The position numbers and the translations under genes were made by a program. Shown one piece after another: positions 8,562 through 16,679 of a stretch of DNA of 64,000 bases. Origin of the DNA: JAHIGH01 sp964564035 (GTDB taxonomy: Bacteria; Patescibacteriota; Microgenomatia; Levybacterales; UBA12049); contig CAZLZN010000005.1 of the NCBI GenBank assembly GCA_964564035.1, positions 3,724 through 67,723 on the forward strand. The letters run 5' to 3'. Positions within the stretch are counted from its first letter, which is position 1, and every line of letters starts with the position of its first letter. A model generated the notes under the pieces. It did no database searches. It saw nothing but the letters and a program-made list of their open reading frames with translations, and was not told the DNA's origin.

Positions 8562-8826
8562 CGAAAAAATTATATTATCTTCACTTGCACTTGATTTGAA
8601 GCGGGTTGCGCAAGGGTATGCTCGTGGTTCCAACAATATGGCGGTAAGATTTTTAGACGAAGCATTAAGACGAAAATCTGAAGCGATGACACTTGACTTA
8701 AAGCCATATTTAAAATCCCTTCTTAAAAAAGTCGGGGAATTGAAAAATATAAATGATTTAAATCGCAGAGCAGAAGACGCACTGATGTACAGTACGCTTT
8801 TCCAAAACGCCTCACTTGTAATATAA
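8554..8826 (+). CDS. small hypothetical protein coupled to the DUF5674-like gene
   Basis: 90 residues, predicted all-helical and rich in Lys, Leu and Ala, with no membrane segment. No family is recognised. The ATG lies inside the end of the upstream gene (8-bp overlap), a typical arrangement for small two-component modules, but nothing in the sequence shows toxin or antitoxin motifs. A REP-like palindrome follows 45 bp after the stop and may act as terminator. Confidence 0.6.
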   Translation: MNSEKIILSSLALDLKRVAQGYARGSNNMAVRFLDEALRRKSEAMTLDLKPYLKSLLKKVGELKNINDLNRRAEDALMYSTLFQNASLVI

Positions 8827-8871
8827 GCAAACCAAACACTATATTTTTAATATTTTTTTCTCTTTATCTAT

Positions 8872-8887
8872 TACACCTCCGGGTGTA
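8872..8887. repeat. REP-like palindrome 3
   Basis: TACACC-TCCG-GGTGTA: 6-bp perfect arms extended by a T-G wobble, the most diverged copy. It lies in the 156-bp gap after the gene ending at 8826. Confidence 0.6.
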
Positions 8888-8982
8888 CTCCAACTATATT
8901 TTAGGCAACAAGTGTAGATTAATTATTATTTACACTCAAGTAATCGAGGATGAATTCCCCCCAGATTTGAAAGGTTACTGGC

Positions 8983-9357
8983 TTATGATTTTAAGTCTCT
9001 TGAAGGATATTCATTCGGACGAGGCATTCTCGGCATAAAAGGCTCGCTCGGCCTGAAGCACGCTGTATGTATGATAAATTTGTTATTTCTTTCTTCTCTG
9101 AACACAACAACCGGTGCGCCATTGCACTCATCTAGCTTTTTATTTGTAACATAACCAACTTCGCCATTGATATTAGTTCCATAATTTCCGATATCCAACC
9201 CTTTTTTAAGTCCATATGAACCTGCTGCCACGGCCAGGACTAAACCTAATACACCGACTGTTATCGCGGGATATGGTGATATAACTACCTCCCTTTCACC
9301 GGAATTATTATCATTATTATTTCCTGCACCAATCCTTTTACGTTCTACAGATCTCAT
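8983..9357 (-). CDS. hypothetical membrane-anchored protein
   Basis: 124 residues from the ATG at 9355-9357, preceded 10 nt upstream by TATAAT; the longer reading to 9378 begins within that promoter. A short basic and Asn-rich N-terminus is followed by one membrane segment at about 27-49 (AITVGVLGLVLAVAAGSYGL), then about 75 residues with two Cys, predicted outside the cell. No family is recognised. The layout resembles the genes at 13077 and 53981, which also pair one N-terminal membrane helix with a small outer domain. Confidence 0.6.
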   Translation of the reverse strand: MRSVERKRIGAGNNNDNNSGEREVVISPYPAITVGVLGLVLAVAAGSYGLKKGLDIGNYGTNINGEVGYVTNKKLDECNGAPVVVFREERNNKFIIHTACFRPSEPFMPRMPRPNEYPSRDLKS

Positions 9358-9482
9358 AACAATATATATTATATACATATATTAAATACTGTCAACATTA
9401 TATGAATGGATAATGCTCATAATAAGGGGGCTAATTATTTGGATACAAGCGTGCGAAGATAAAATCCCCCCCAGGGTGAAAT

Positions 9483-9662
9483 TTAATTATTGACTATTTC
9501 TCTATTTACCTCGACTATTTTACCTTTTTGTTCTTCATGTAACGATAAGCCTTCTTTTAAATGTTTTTCTCTTGCTGACCTCACAGCATATTGCATAGCT
9601 GAGTTTAGTTTAGTAATAAATTCCTTCGATCCAAAATTTTTTATACGCTCTTGGTTCGGCAT
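9483..9662 (-). CDS. small hypothetical protein
   Basis: 59 residues from the ATG at 9660-9662, preceded by a weak purine-rich AGAGAG. The open frame extends to 9716, but a TATAAT box sits inside that extension. It is a lysine- and glutamate-rich, helical, soluble peptide with no recognised family. It could be a small nucleic-acid- or protein-binding factor; nothing more can be said. Confidence 0.45.
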   Translation of the reverse strand: MPNQERIKNFGSKEFITKLNSAMQYAVRSAREKHLKEGLSLHEEQKGKIVEVNREIVNN

Positions 9663-9781
9663 AATTAATACTCTCTGGTTGTAATTATAAACTCCGCATC
9701 TCATTATACTTGACAAAATACGAACATAATTAATTTGTACGCAACAAGTCAGGTAGCGATATGAATTTACTCTAAGATTAA

Positions 9782-9798
9782 TACACCCCCCGGGTGTA
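9782..9798. repeat. REP-like palindrome 4
   Basis: TACACCC-CCC-GGGTGTA, the same as palindrome 2 including its flanks (24 identical bp). It lies 10 bp beyond the rarA stop and is followed on the plus strand by a run of T, so it could also serve as a terminator. Confidence 0.75.
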
Positions 9799-9808
9799 CT
9801 TTTTTCAC

Positions 9809-11032
9809 CTATCTTAAATACTTCCTCCCATTCAACTTCTCCGGCAAATTTGAAAGTCCTTTTTCGACTCCGACTTCACCCTCTTTCCAACTATACCCCT
9901 TCGCATAGCCTAAATTTTTCATCAGCTTTGTCGGAGCATTTCTTAGATGCATCGGTACCGGCTCGTTCGGAAAATTCAATACATCCTCTCTCGCCCTTGC
10001 ATACGCATCGTAAGAGCCCCTGTCCTTCTTCGCCTTAGACAAATACACAACCCCATGCGCCAGATTGATAGCGCACTCAGGATACCCGATCGTCTCCACT
10101 GCCCGGAATACCTCATTTGCCACAACCAAAGCGGTCGGTTGAGCCATGCCGATATCCTCAGACGCAAAAATCACCATCCGCCGCGCGATAAACTTTGGAT
10201 CTTCCCCTCCTTCAACCATCCTTGCGAGATAATACAACGCAGCATCCGCGTCGGAGGCCCGCATCGACTTTATAAACGCACTGATTATATTGTAATGCTC
10301 GTCTGCTTTTTTATCATACAGACTTGTAGATTTCGTCTGGAAAATATCAATTATCGTAGTCTCTTGAATTATTTTCTTACTTGATTGCTGCGCGGCGATT
10401 TCTAGCGCGTTTAGCATGACTCGCGCGTCTCCTCCGGAAAGCCTGATCAAAATCTCCTCCGCCTCAGGTGCGATAGTCTTCTTTGAAGACCCTAGCCCTC
10501 TTTTTTTGTCAGTTAAAGCTATATTGATCACATTTTTCATATGCTCGATACTTAATCCCTGCAGTACAAAAACGCGGCATCTCGACAAAAGCGCCCCGAT
10601 CACCTCAAACGACGGATTCTCGGTCGTTGCGCCGATCAAGGTAATTAATCCGCTCTCGACATAAGGCAGTAGAGCATCTTGCTGGGCTTTGTTCCATCTG
10701 TGAATTTCATCAATAAATAGAATTGTAGGCTTAGGCTTTTGTACTTGTGGCTTATTATTGAGCAGTTTATATTTTTCGGCTTCTTTAATTACGTTTCTCA
10801 GATCATCTTTGCCGCTTGTGACACCCGAAAGTTGGAAAAAATTGGCCTCGGACTCTTTGGCTATAATATGCGCGAGTGTAGTTTTGCCCGTTCCCGGCGG
10901 TCCCCAGAAAATGATCGAAAAAATATTGCCGGACTCGATCATCTGTCTCAGAACCTTCCCCTTCCCCACCAGATGCTCCTGTCCGATAAACTCATCAATT
11001 GTTTGCGGTCTTAGCCGGCTTGCGAGGTTCAT
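9809..11032 (-). CDS. rarA: replication-associated recombination protein A (RarA/MgsA)
   Basis: AAA+ ATPase related to clamp loaders and RuvB, acting at stalled replication forks. About 407 residues from the ATG at 11030-11032, preceded 9 nt upstream by TACAAT; the 17 extra codons to 11083 cover the promoter and do not match the family, which starts near LASRLRPQTIDEFIGQ. Walker A is GPPGTGKTTLA, Walker B ILFIDEIHR, sensor 1 is GATTENPSF, and the arginine finger lies in LLSRCRVF. The C-terminal MgsA tetramerisation region follows, with the LARMVEGGEDPKFIARR segment. All motifs are intact and the length is typical. Confidence 0.93.
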   Translation of the reverse strand: MNLASRLRPQTIDEFIGQEHLVGKGKVLRQMIESGNIFSIIFWGPPGTGKTTLAHIIAKESEANFFQLSGVTSGKDDLRNVIKEAEKYKLLNNKPQVQKPKPTILFIDEIHRWNKAQQDALLPYVESGLITLIGATTENPSFEVIGALLSRCRVFVLQGLSIEHMKNVINIALTDKKRGLGSSKKTIAPEAEEILIRLSGGDARVMLNALEIAAQQSSKKIIQETTIIDIFQTKSTSLYDKKADEHYNIISAFIKSMRASDADAALYYLARMVEGGEDPKFIARRMVIFASEDIGMAQPTALVVANEVFRAVETIGYPECAINLAHGVVYLSKAKKDRGSYDAYARAREDVLNFPNEPVPMHLRNAPTKLMKNLGYAKGYSWKEGEVGVEKGLSNLPEKLNGRKYLR

Positions 11033-11153
11033 ATCAGCCCAATTGTAACACAACCCGGTTGGAGTATACTTAGCTTCATTCAAACTCTTGCATAATTCTT
11101 ACGCATACTTAATCTTAACCTAACCACATCAATATATATTCAAATATAACATT

Positions 11154-11276
11154 ATGATAAAAAATAACTATTTAACAAAGACACTAAGAATCCTCGCCAT
11201 TCCCTCGGCAATTATGCTGACTGTTGCTTTTGAATTCGCTGCATTACACTTAATCGGTATTATAAATTCTATATGA
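11154..11276 (+). CDS. 40-residue putative membrane peptide
   Basis: ATG at 11154 to TGA at 11274-11276. A short Lys/Arg/Asn-rich start is followed by a continuous hydrophobic helix of about 25 residues (ILAIPSAIMLTVAFEFAAL), a single membrane segment with the N-terminus inside by the positive-inside rule. There is no Shine-Dalgarno. It ends 15 bp before a second small membrane ORF that has a perfect Shine-Dalgarno, so the two may be one unit. No family is recognised and the small size keeps confidence moderate. Confidence 0.45.
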   Translation: MIKNNYLTKTLRILAIPSAIMLTVAFEFAALHLIGIINSI

Positions 11277-11291
11277 AAGGAGGTGAGTAAT

Positions 11292-11459
11292 TTGAGTAGA
11301 GATAGTGGATATGGTTTTTTACTGGGAGTTATTTTACTTATAATTTTTGCAGCCATACTAATTATTTATGGTCTTCCGCTCTTGCAAAACGCAGGAAGCG
11401 CTAATCAGGTAAATATTCCTGACAAGGTCGATGTGAATGTCAATCAGCCTAAACAATAA
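11292..11459 (+). CDS. 55-residue single-pass membrane protein with TTG start
   Basis: Starts at TTG 11292, eight bases after a full-strength Shine-Dalgarno (AGGAGG), and ends with TAA at 11457-11459. The GTG at 11283 is too close to that Shine-Dalgarno to be used. A 9-residue polar start is followed by a membrane helix (YGFLLGVILLIIFAAILIIYG) and a polar, Asn/Val-rich tail of about 28 residues with a V-D-V-N-V-N motif. The excellent ribosome site in a genome that mostly lacks them makes this a convincing gene. It is read with the 40-residue peptide upstream. No known family. Confidence 0.65.
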   Translation: MSRDSGYGFLLGVILLIIFAAILIIYGLPLLQNAGSANQVNIPDKVDVNVNQPKQ

Positions 11460-11486
11460 AATACCAAATTCGTACGAGTTATGCAG

Positions 11487-12176
11487 TTAGCTTATTAAAA
11501 GCAAAGCATTTTCAATTGCAAATCTCGTGTTGATATTCGTATTCTTCAACTGGCTTCGAAGTGACTGGAAAACATTTATTTTTTCAATCAGTTCGTACCC
11601 GGTCTGCCCGGGAATACTCTCGCGAAGAAGCATGTCGCGAAGCTTCAAAATCACACATTCGGCCCATACTGTCGCTCTGTCCTTGTCTTTTGCCAGATTT
11701 TCGGCATATTTCAGCACACCGCTTACAGGCATATCGTCTATCCGCCCCAAAAACTTTTGCGCCTCAATCATGATATCCTCATCATATTTTTGAATTTCTT
11801 TGTCTAACAAAATCACGCTACATCGCGATGTTATTGTCGGTATAAACACATCACTGCTGTCCGAGCTCAAAATGATAACAGTCCGGTCCGGCGGCTCCTC
11901 GAGTACTTTTAAGAGCGAATTTTGCGCCTGAACAGTCAGCATCTGGGCATCCTCAATTATCACAGCTTTCATCTGGCTCTTAATAGGCATCAGGAATATT
12001 TTTTTCTGAATATTTTTAATATCCTCGATCCCGATACTGTTTACATTTTGTTTTATAGAATTTTCTTTTTCGATAACAGTTAGATCAAATTTGTCGATAT
12101 TATACTCCGCGCATATTTTCTCAATAAATTCGCCGCGCTTAATTTTATCCTTGGATACCACTATTTGAGATAACAT
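11487..12176 (-). CDS. holB: DNA polymerase III delta-prime-like clamp-loader subunit
   Basis: 229 residues, a shortened relative of HolB/DnaX. The segment IEDAQMLTVQAQNSLLKVLEEPP corresponds to the Walker-B-like and following helix of delta-prime, and ITSRCSVI is the SRC motif shared by clamp-loader ATPases. The P-loop part is missing and no zinc cysteines are present, so the protein would not bind ATP, as expected of a delta-prime. E. coli HolB is 334 residues; small versions are common in reduced genomes. It would load the sliding clamp with DnaX and HolA. It is divergent from proB. Confidence 0.8.
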   Translation of the reverse strand: MLSQIVVSKDKIKRGEFIEKICAEYNIDKFDLTVIEKENSIKQNVNSIGIEDIKNIQKKIFLMPIKSQMKAVIIEDAQMLTVQAQNSLLKVLEEPPDRTVIILSSDSSDVFIPTITSRCSVILLDKEIQKYDEDIMIEAQKFLGRIDDMPVSGVLKYAENLAKDKDRATVWAECVILKLRDMLLRESIPGQTGYELIEKINVFQSLRSQLKNTNINTRFAIENALLLIS

Positions 12177-12215
12177 GCGCTTAGTATAAAATATTCATCG
12201 GTAATATAAAAGTGC

Positions 12216-12221
12216 TATAAT
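12216..12221 (+). promoter_or_regulatory. -10 box (TATAAT) of proB-like gene
   Basis: TG-C-TATAAT, an extended -10, ending 9 nt before the ATG at 12231; no Shine-Dalgarno lies between. Confidence 0.6.
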
Positions 12222-12230
12222 ATCAACCCT

Positions 12231-12983
12231 ATGAGAAGCGTAGAGCAAAAACCATGGATGGTAGTCAAAATCGGCAGTCATACAATTACCGATGAAAAAA
12301 ATCAGCTGAACACCGGTTTCATGAACGAAATAGCCCGGCAAGTAGCCGAAAACACAACATGGAGACATGTTATTGTGTCATCGGGGGCAGTTGCCGCAGG
12401 AATACCATCTGTTGAAAATTTTGATCAGAATGATGTCGTATCTAAACAAATAGCAGTAGCATTCGGACAGCCCCGGCTTATGAGAGGGTGGAAAGACGCA
12501 TTTAGGAATTATGATATACCGGTAGCCCAGTTTTTATTTACAAGAAAAAATTTGGATAGACATATGCCGGTACTTAGAGCTATTAATAGAGGAATAGTAG
12601 TAGCCAACGGCGATGACACGGCATATTCTCCCAAAGAGGAAGAGGATATTCTTATAAAAGATAACGACGATCTTGCCGAAGAAATTGCGTTAAGGCTTCC
12701 CGCTAAAAAAGTACTCTATTTATCGGCAGCCGGGGGCTTAAAGGATAAATATGGGAAAATTATCCCTGAGGTAAATACGGAGGATGATCTGTCCGGGCAG
12801 TTAGTATTTGACGGTAAAACATTAAACGGTACAGGCGGGATGGAATCGAAGCATAATTTTTCTTTTGATATGGCGAGTAAAGGCATTACGGTATATATTG
12901 CCGGAGGGGATGTCTCTGACGTCGTTTTGAAAGCCGCCCGAGGCGAAAACCCCGGAACGCATTACGTCGCAAAAAAACTATAA
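12231..12983 (+). CDS. proB: glutamate 5-kinase-like amino-acid kinase, without PUA domain
   Basis: 250 residues of the amino-acid kinase fold. Motifs along the chain match glutamate 5-kinase: VVKIGSHTI (ATP/phosphate loop), VSSGAVAAG, GQPRLM, NGDDTAY, IKDNDDLAE and GTGGMESK. The reaction would be ATP-dependent phosphorylation of glutamate, the first step to proline. The C-terminal PUA domain of the E. coli enzyme (367 residues) is absent, as in many short versions. No proA or proC is nearby, and proline synthesis is unusual in such reduced genomes, so the substrate could differ. It has its own extended -10 promoter. Confidence 0.8.
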   Translation: MRSVEQKPWMVVKIGSHTITDEKNQLNTGFMNEIARQVAENTTWRHVIVSSGAVAAGIPSVENFDQNDVVSKQIAVAFGQPRLMRGWKDAFRNYDIPVAQFLFTRKNLDRHMPVLRAINRGIVVANGDDTAYSPKEEEDILIKDNDDLAEEIALRLPAKKVLYLSAAGGLKDKYGKIIPEVNTEDDLSGQLVFDGKTLNGTGGMESKHNFSFDMASKGITVYIAGGDVSDVVLKAARGENPGTHYVAKKL

Positions 12984-13076
12984 TACATAAGCATTCATTG
13001 TTTATTCTCAAATATTATCTGCATACGGCTTATGCGCTTTTTGTCATTGCGGCCCCGTTTAGCGAAGGAAATATTT

Positions 13077-13526
13077 TCAGTCAAACTTTTTTTCCGGAGT
13101 ATTGAAGCTGACAATGATTTTCGGCTCGCTTCTTCCCGCATCTGCCAGTTCTGCCTCGCACCAGCCTCCCATTCGTGCAATCGGTCTGCCTGCCTTAGCG
13201 AAAAAATTATCTTTACTTATCTTTTGACATGTAGTCAATTCAGGTCCGGGCGTAAAACCGCTTGCCAACTGCATCTCAATTCTCTTTTCGGCTAGATATT
13301 CTCTATTCGCCTCAACATAGCCGTATCCTGATCCAAGAATTGCTGTAAGCGATAGCATCCCCGCTCCTATAGTTTTATATAAACCCCTTCGCTCCTTATC
13401 TTTTGTTTCTAAAGCCCTGTCCAATTCCGTCCCTAACAAAAGGGCGTCTGAAGCAATCATACGTCTTCTTCTCCACTCTTTTCTGGTCATTTCTTCAATT
13501 GGTATTGTCTTTAATTCTTTTATCAT
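13077..13526 (-). CDS. hypothetical membrane-anchored protein
   Basis: 149 residues: a basic N-terminal region of about 45 residues with TRKEWRRRR, one membrane segment at about 50-68 (GAGMLSLTAILGSGYGYV), and an outer region of about 80 residues with two Cys. No family is recognised. The topology would put the basic part in the cytoplasm. It is convergent with proB and divergent from pilB, whose promoter lies in the 150 bp between them. Confidence 0.6.
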   Translation of the reverse strand: MIKELKTIPIEEMTRKEWRRRRMIASDALLLGTELDRALETKDKERRGLYKTIGAGMLSLTAILGSGYGYVEANREYLAEKRIEMQLASGFTPGPELTTCQKISKDNFFAKAGRPIARMGGWCEAELADAGRSEPKIIVSFNTPEKKFD

Positions 13527-13680
13527 ATAGTACGTTAATTAAACTCTACTATTGGATATAATGCTTGACCTTAATTACATAACAAACCGACCGGAATTGG
13601 ACGAAAACTCAACAATTGGACATAATCCCCACAGCCTTTGATTTCTTGACTTAAAACCGGCTTTTTCATACTATAGATAT

Positions 13681-15462
13681 ATGCCCGATATGCCCGTGCC
13701 GCTGTCAAACGGTACAATAAATATTTCCAAACCGGAAATAAAACCGGAAACAGAAGAAAACGAGATCAAAACCGTCGCGGATCTGCTGTTTAGTGAGAAT
13801 CTGTTATCCAAAGACCAGTTTGAAGAAATAAAAGTAAAAAGTCTCAGTTCCGGCCAAAACCCAGATATCATTCTCCAGTCCATGAATTTCGTAAGTGAGG
13901 ATGTGTACTCACAGGCCAGAGCAAAACTTATAGGCGTACCTTATATCAATCTCAAAAACACTTCATTTTCACCTCAGGCTCTAAGTTTTCTCTCAAGAAT
14001 TGTTGTTGAACGCTTTGCCCTTATCCCCTTTTTATATGACGATAAGACCCGGACGCTTTCAATTGCCATGGCCGATCCGGCGGATTTGGAGGCAATTGCC
14101 TTTGTCAGACAGAAAACAGGACTTACTATCAGGACTTTTGCCGCCTCCCCTGCCGATGTACGCGAAGCTATAGGCCAGCAATATACACAAGAAATAGTGG
14201 GACAAGTGGGTGAGGCCATCAAAGAAACAGAAGAATACTCCAAAAAAAGAGTAGTAGATAGTAAGCAGATCGCCGAGATCATAACAGATGCGCCTATCGC
14301 CAGAATAGTCACAACTATTTTGGAATACGCCGTCACTTCGCGCTCGTCGGATGTTCATATCGAACCTCAGGAAGATAGAGTTCGTGTCAGATACAGGATC
14401 GACGGAATTTTATACGATAAATTAAGTCTCCCCATCAAGGTAGTTGATTCGCTTATATCCAGGATCAAAATTCTCTCGGAGCTCAAAATTGATGAACATA
14501 GAGCGCCTCAGGATGGAAGATTCAATTTCAAAACCGACAACAAAGAAGTAGATCTTCGTGTTTCAACAATACCGACAACCAAAGGCGAAAAAGTCGTCAT
14601 GAGGCTTTTGCGAAAATCCGGCGGTATCCCCTCTCTCGGAGAGCTGGGTCTTCGCGGCACTGCACTCAAAAGCCTTGAATCGGCCATTCTGCGTCCTCAT
14701 GGAATTATCTTAGTTTGCGGTCCGACAGGAAGCGGAAAAACAACCACTCTATATGCTGTTCTTTCCAGGCTGAACACGACCAGAGTCAACATAGTATCTC
14801 TCGAAGATCCCGTAGAGTACGAGCTCGCGGGGGTTAATCAAGTTCAGATCAATCCCGGAGTAGGCCTGACTTTCGCGTCCGGACTTCGTTCTTTTTTGCG
14901 TCAGGACCCGAACATCATATTAGTCGGTGAGATCAGAGACAAAGAGACAACCGATCTGGCTATTCAAGCCGCGCTTACAGGGCATTTGGTCTTTTCAACT
15001 TTGCATACCTCAAATGCCTCAGGCGCGCTTCCCCGTATGTTGGATCTGGGTGCTGAAAATTTTCTGCTTGCATCGACGGTGAATGCTATAGTCGGCCAAA
15101 GGATCGTACGCAAAATCTGCGAAAACTGCAAAGAAAGCTACAAGCCCCTTCCTCAGTTAGTGTCAGCAATGAGAGACGTGCTGAATGGTTTATTTCCCGC
15201 AAACGAACAGGAGATAAATTTATACAGAGGCAAAGGCTGTCCCGAATGCGGCAACTCCGGCTATCTGGGGAGAGTCGGGATTTATGAAGTCCTCCCGTCT
15301 ACAAATACAATTTCCAAAATGATAGTCGAGCATACCGATACAACGACTATTGAAAAACAAGCTATGGCAGAGGGTATGATAACCATGAAGCAGGACGGCT
15401 ATATGAAGGCGCTTAGCGGAGAGACAACTATAGAAGAGGTACTGCGTGTCGCGCAGGAATGA
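13681..15462 (+). CDS. pilB: type IV pilus assembly ATPase PilB
   Basis: Cytoplasmic hexameric ATPase that powers pilus extension, 593 residues, full length. The N-terminal MshEN-type domain covers about 20-170. The core has Walker A GPTGSGKTTTLYA, Asp box and Walker B (ILVGEIRDKETTDLAI), and the His box FSTLHTSNA. Four cysteines of the PilB zinc site follow (CENC and CPECG). A TACTAT-type -10 lies just before the ATG. pilT and pilC follow on the same strand, the usual minimal CPR pilus set; pilin and PilMNO genes are not in this window. Confidence 0.96.
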   Translation: MPDMPVPLSNGTINISKPEIKPETEENEIKTVADLLFSENLLSKDQFEEIKVKSLSSGQNPDIILQSMNFVSEDVYSQARAKLIGVPYINLKNTSFSPQALSFLSRIVVERFALIPFLYDDKTRTLSIAMADPADLEAIAFVRQKTGLTIRTFAASPADVREAIGQQYTQEIVGQVGEAIKETEEYSKKRVVDSKQIAEIITDAPIARIVTTILEYAVTSRSSDVHIEPQEDRVRVRYRIDGILYDKLSLPIKVVDSLISRIKILSELKIDEHRAPQDGRFNFKTDNKEVDLRVSTIPTTKGEKVVMRLLRKSGGIPSLGELGLRGTALKSLESAILRPHGIILVCGPTGSGKTTTLYAVLSRLNTTRVNIVSLEDPVEYELAGVNQVQINPGVGLTFASGLRSFLRQDPNIILVGEIRDKETTDLAIQAALTGHLVFSTLHTSNASGALPRMLDLGAENFLLASTVNAIVGQRIVRKICENCKESYKPLPQLVSAMRDVLNGLFPANEQEINLYRGKGCPECGNSGYLGRVGIYEVLPSTNTISKMIVEHTDTTTIEKQAMAEGMITMKQDGYMKALSGETTIEEVLRVAQE

Positions 15463-15611
15463 AGCACCCGATAGTTTACGCTCGGGGTTTCATATAATGC
15501 ACATCGTAGGGAGCGAAATCCCTCCGAAGCGGAAATCTTCTTCGCGTTCATCCTCGAGCGTGCGCTTGGGGTTTTTCGCGAAGGGGGATAAAATAATATA
15601 TACTTAAATAT

Positions 15612-16676
15612 ATGGAAATTCAGGAATTATTGAGTTTGGCTATTCGTAACAAAGCATCAGATCTTCATTTACTGGTCGAAGTTCCCCCCACTTTCAGACT
15701 TGATGGAGTACTTAGATTCGCGACCAATTATCCCGTCCTCCAAACGTCCGTTATAGAGCAAATGGTTTTTTCGCTTCTGACTCCGGAACAAAAAGAACTG
15801 CTCCTTGCCAACAAAGAATTGGATTTCTCTCTCGGATTCAAAGGCAAAAACAATGAAGAAGGCCGTTTCCGTATAAATGCTTATTATGAAAAAGGCAATC
15901 TCGCAGTCGCATTCCGTTTTCTCGCGCCCAAAGTTTTTACCGTCGAAGAACTTAGTCTGCCCCCGATAGTCCATGATTTTTCCAAACTCAAACAGGGATT
16001 TGTATTGGTAACCGGTCCTTCAGGACATGGCAAATCAAGCACTCTCGCCTCAATTATCAACGAGATCAATATCGACAGAGCTTGTCATATTCTCACTATC
16101 GAAGACCCGATCGAGTTCGTATATCCCAAAGGAAACAGTATAATCTCACAGCGAGAGATGGGAACAGACACTCACGATTGGTCAATGGCTCTGCGTTCTG
16201 CGCTTCGTGAAGATCCTGATGTTGTTTTGATCGGAGAAATGCGTGACCCCGAGACAATGCAAGCGGCCATGACTCTCGCGGAAACAGGCCATTTGGTATT
16301 TTCAACTCTTCACACCAACTCCGCAGCACAAAGCGTGGATAGAATTGTTGATTCTTTTTCTGCCGATCAGCGCCCGCAGATCAGGCTTCAGCTTGCCGCT
16401 ACGCTCAGAGGCATTGTGTCCCAGAGGCTTTTGCCCAAAATCGGCGGAGGCAGGACCCCGGCCGTTGAAATCCTTATCGGAAATTCCGCGGTTGCCAACA
16501 ATATCAGGGACGGCAAAACCCATCTCATAGATACTATACTCCAAACATCCAAAGATTCCGGTATGATAACACTCGACGAATCTCTTGCGGATTTGGTCAG
16601 AAACGGCGTTATTACACTTGATGAAGCGAAATCCTATACTCTGCGCGAGAGCGAGTTTTTGAGACTGATAGGTTAA
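15612..16676 (+). CDS. pilT: type IV pilus retraction ATPase PilT
   Basis: Hexameric ATPase that drives pilus retraction, 354 residues, typical length. PAS-like N-terminal domain, then Walker A GPSGHGKSSTLASI (His in the loop where Ser is usual, Lys and Ser kept), Asp box, Walker B VVLIGEMRDPETM and His box FSTLHTNSA. A TATACT box ends about 5 nt before the ATG, so it can be transcribed on its own despite following pilB by 150 bp. pilC follows after 3 bp, so the two are coupled. Confidence 0.95.
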   Translation: MEIQELLSLAIRNKASDLHLLVEVPPTFRLDGVLRFATNYPVLQTSVIEQMVFSLLTPEQKELLLANKELDFSLGFKGKNNEEGRFRINAYYEKGNLAVAFRFLAPKVFTVEELSLPPIVHDFSKLKQGFVLVTGPSGHGKSSTLASIINEINIDRACHILTIEDPIEFVYPKGNSIISQREMGTDTHDWSMALRSALREDPDVVLIGEMRDPETMQAAMTLAETGHLVFSTLHTNSAAQSVDRIVDSFSADQRPQIRLQLAATLRGIVSQRLLPKIGGGRTPAVEILIGNSAVANNIRDGKTHLIDTILQTSKDSGMITLDESLADLVRNGVITLDEAKSYTLRESEFLRLIG

Positions 16677-16679
16677 TTT

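Noticed and set aside
9461..9480. Additional REP-like palindrome (C-run followed by AGGGTGAA)
   Set aside because: Only one arm resembles the TACACCC/GGGTGTA core; it may be a decayed copy but the symmetry is insufficient. The same holds for 37984-37998.
9947..10384. 145-codon plus-strand frame opposite rarA
   Set aside because: Antisense to conserved AAA+ motifs; His/Arg-rich peptide of the kind produced by shadow frames.
15463..15611. Hairpin-rich spacer between pilB and pilT as a regulatory RNA
   Set aside because: Only a 5-bp stem (CCCGA/TCGGG) and imperfect repeats are visible; too weak to call a terminator or riboswitch.
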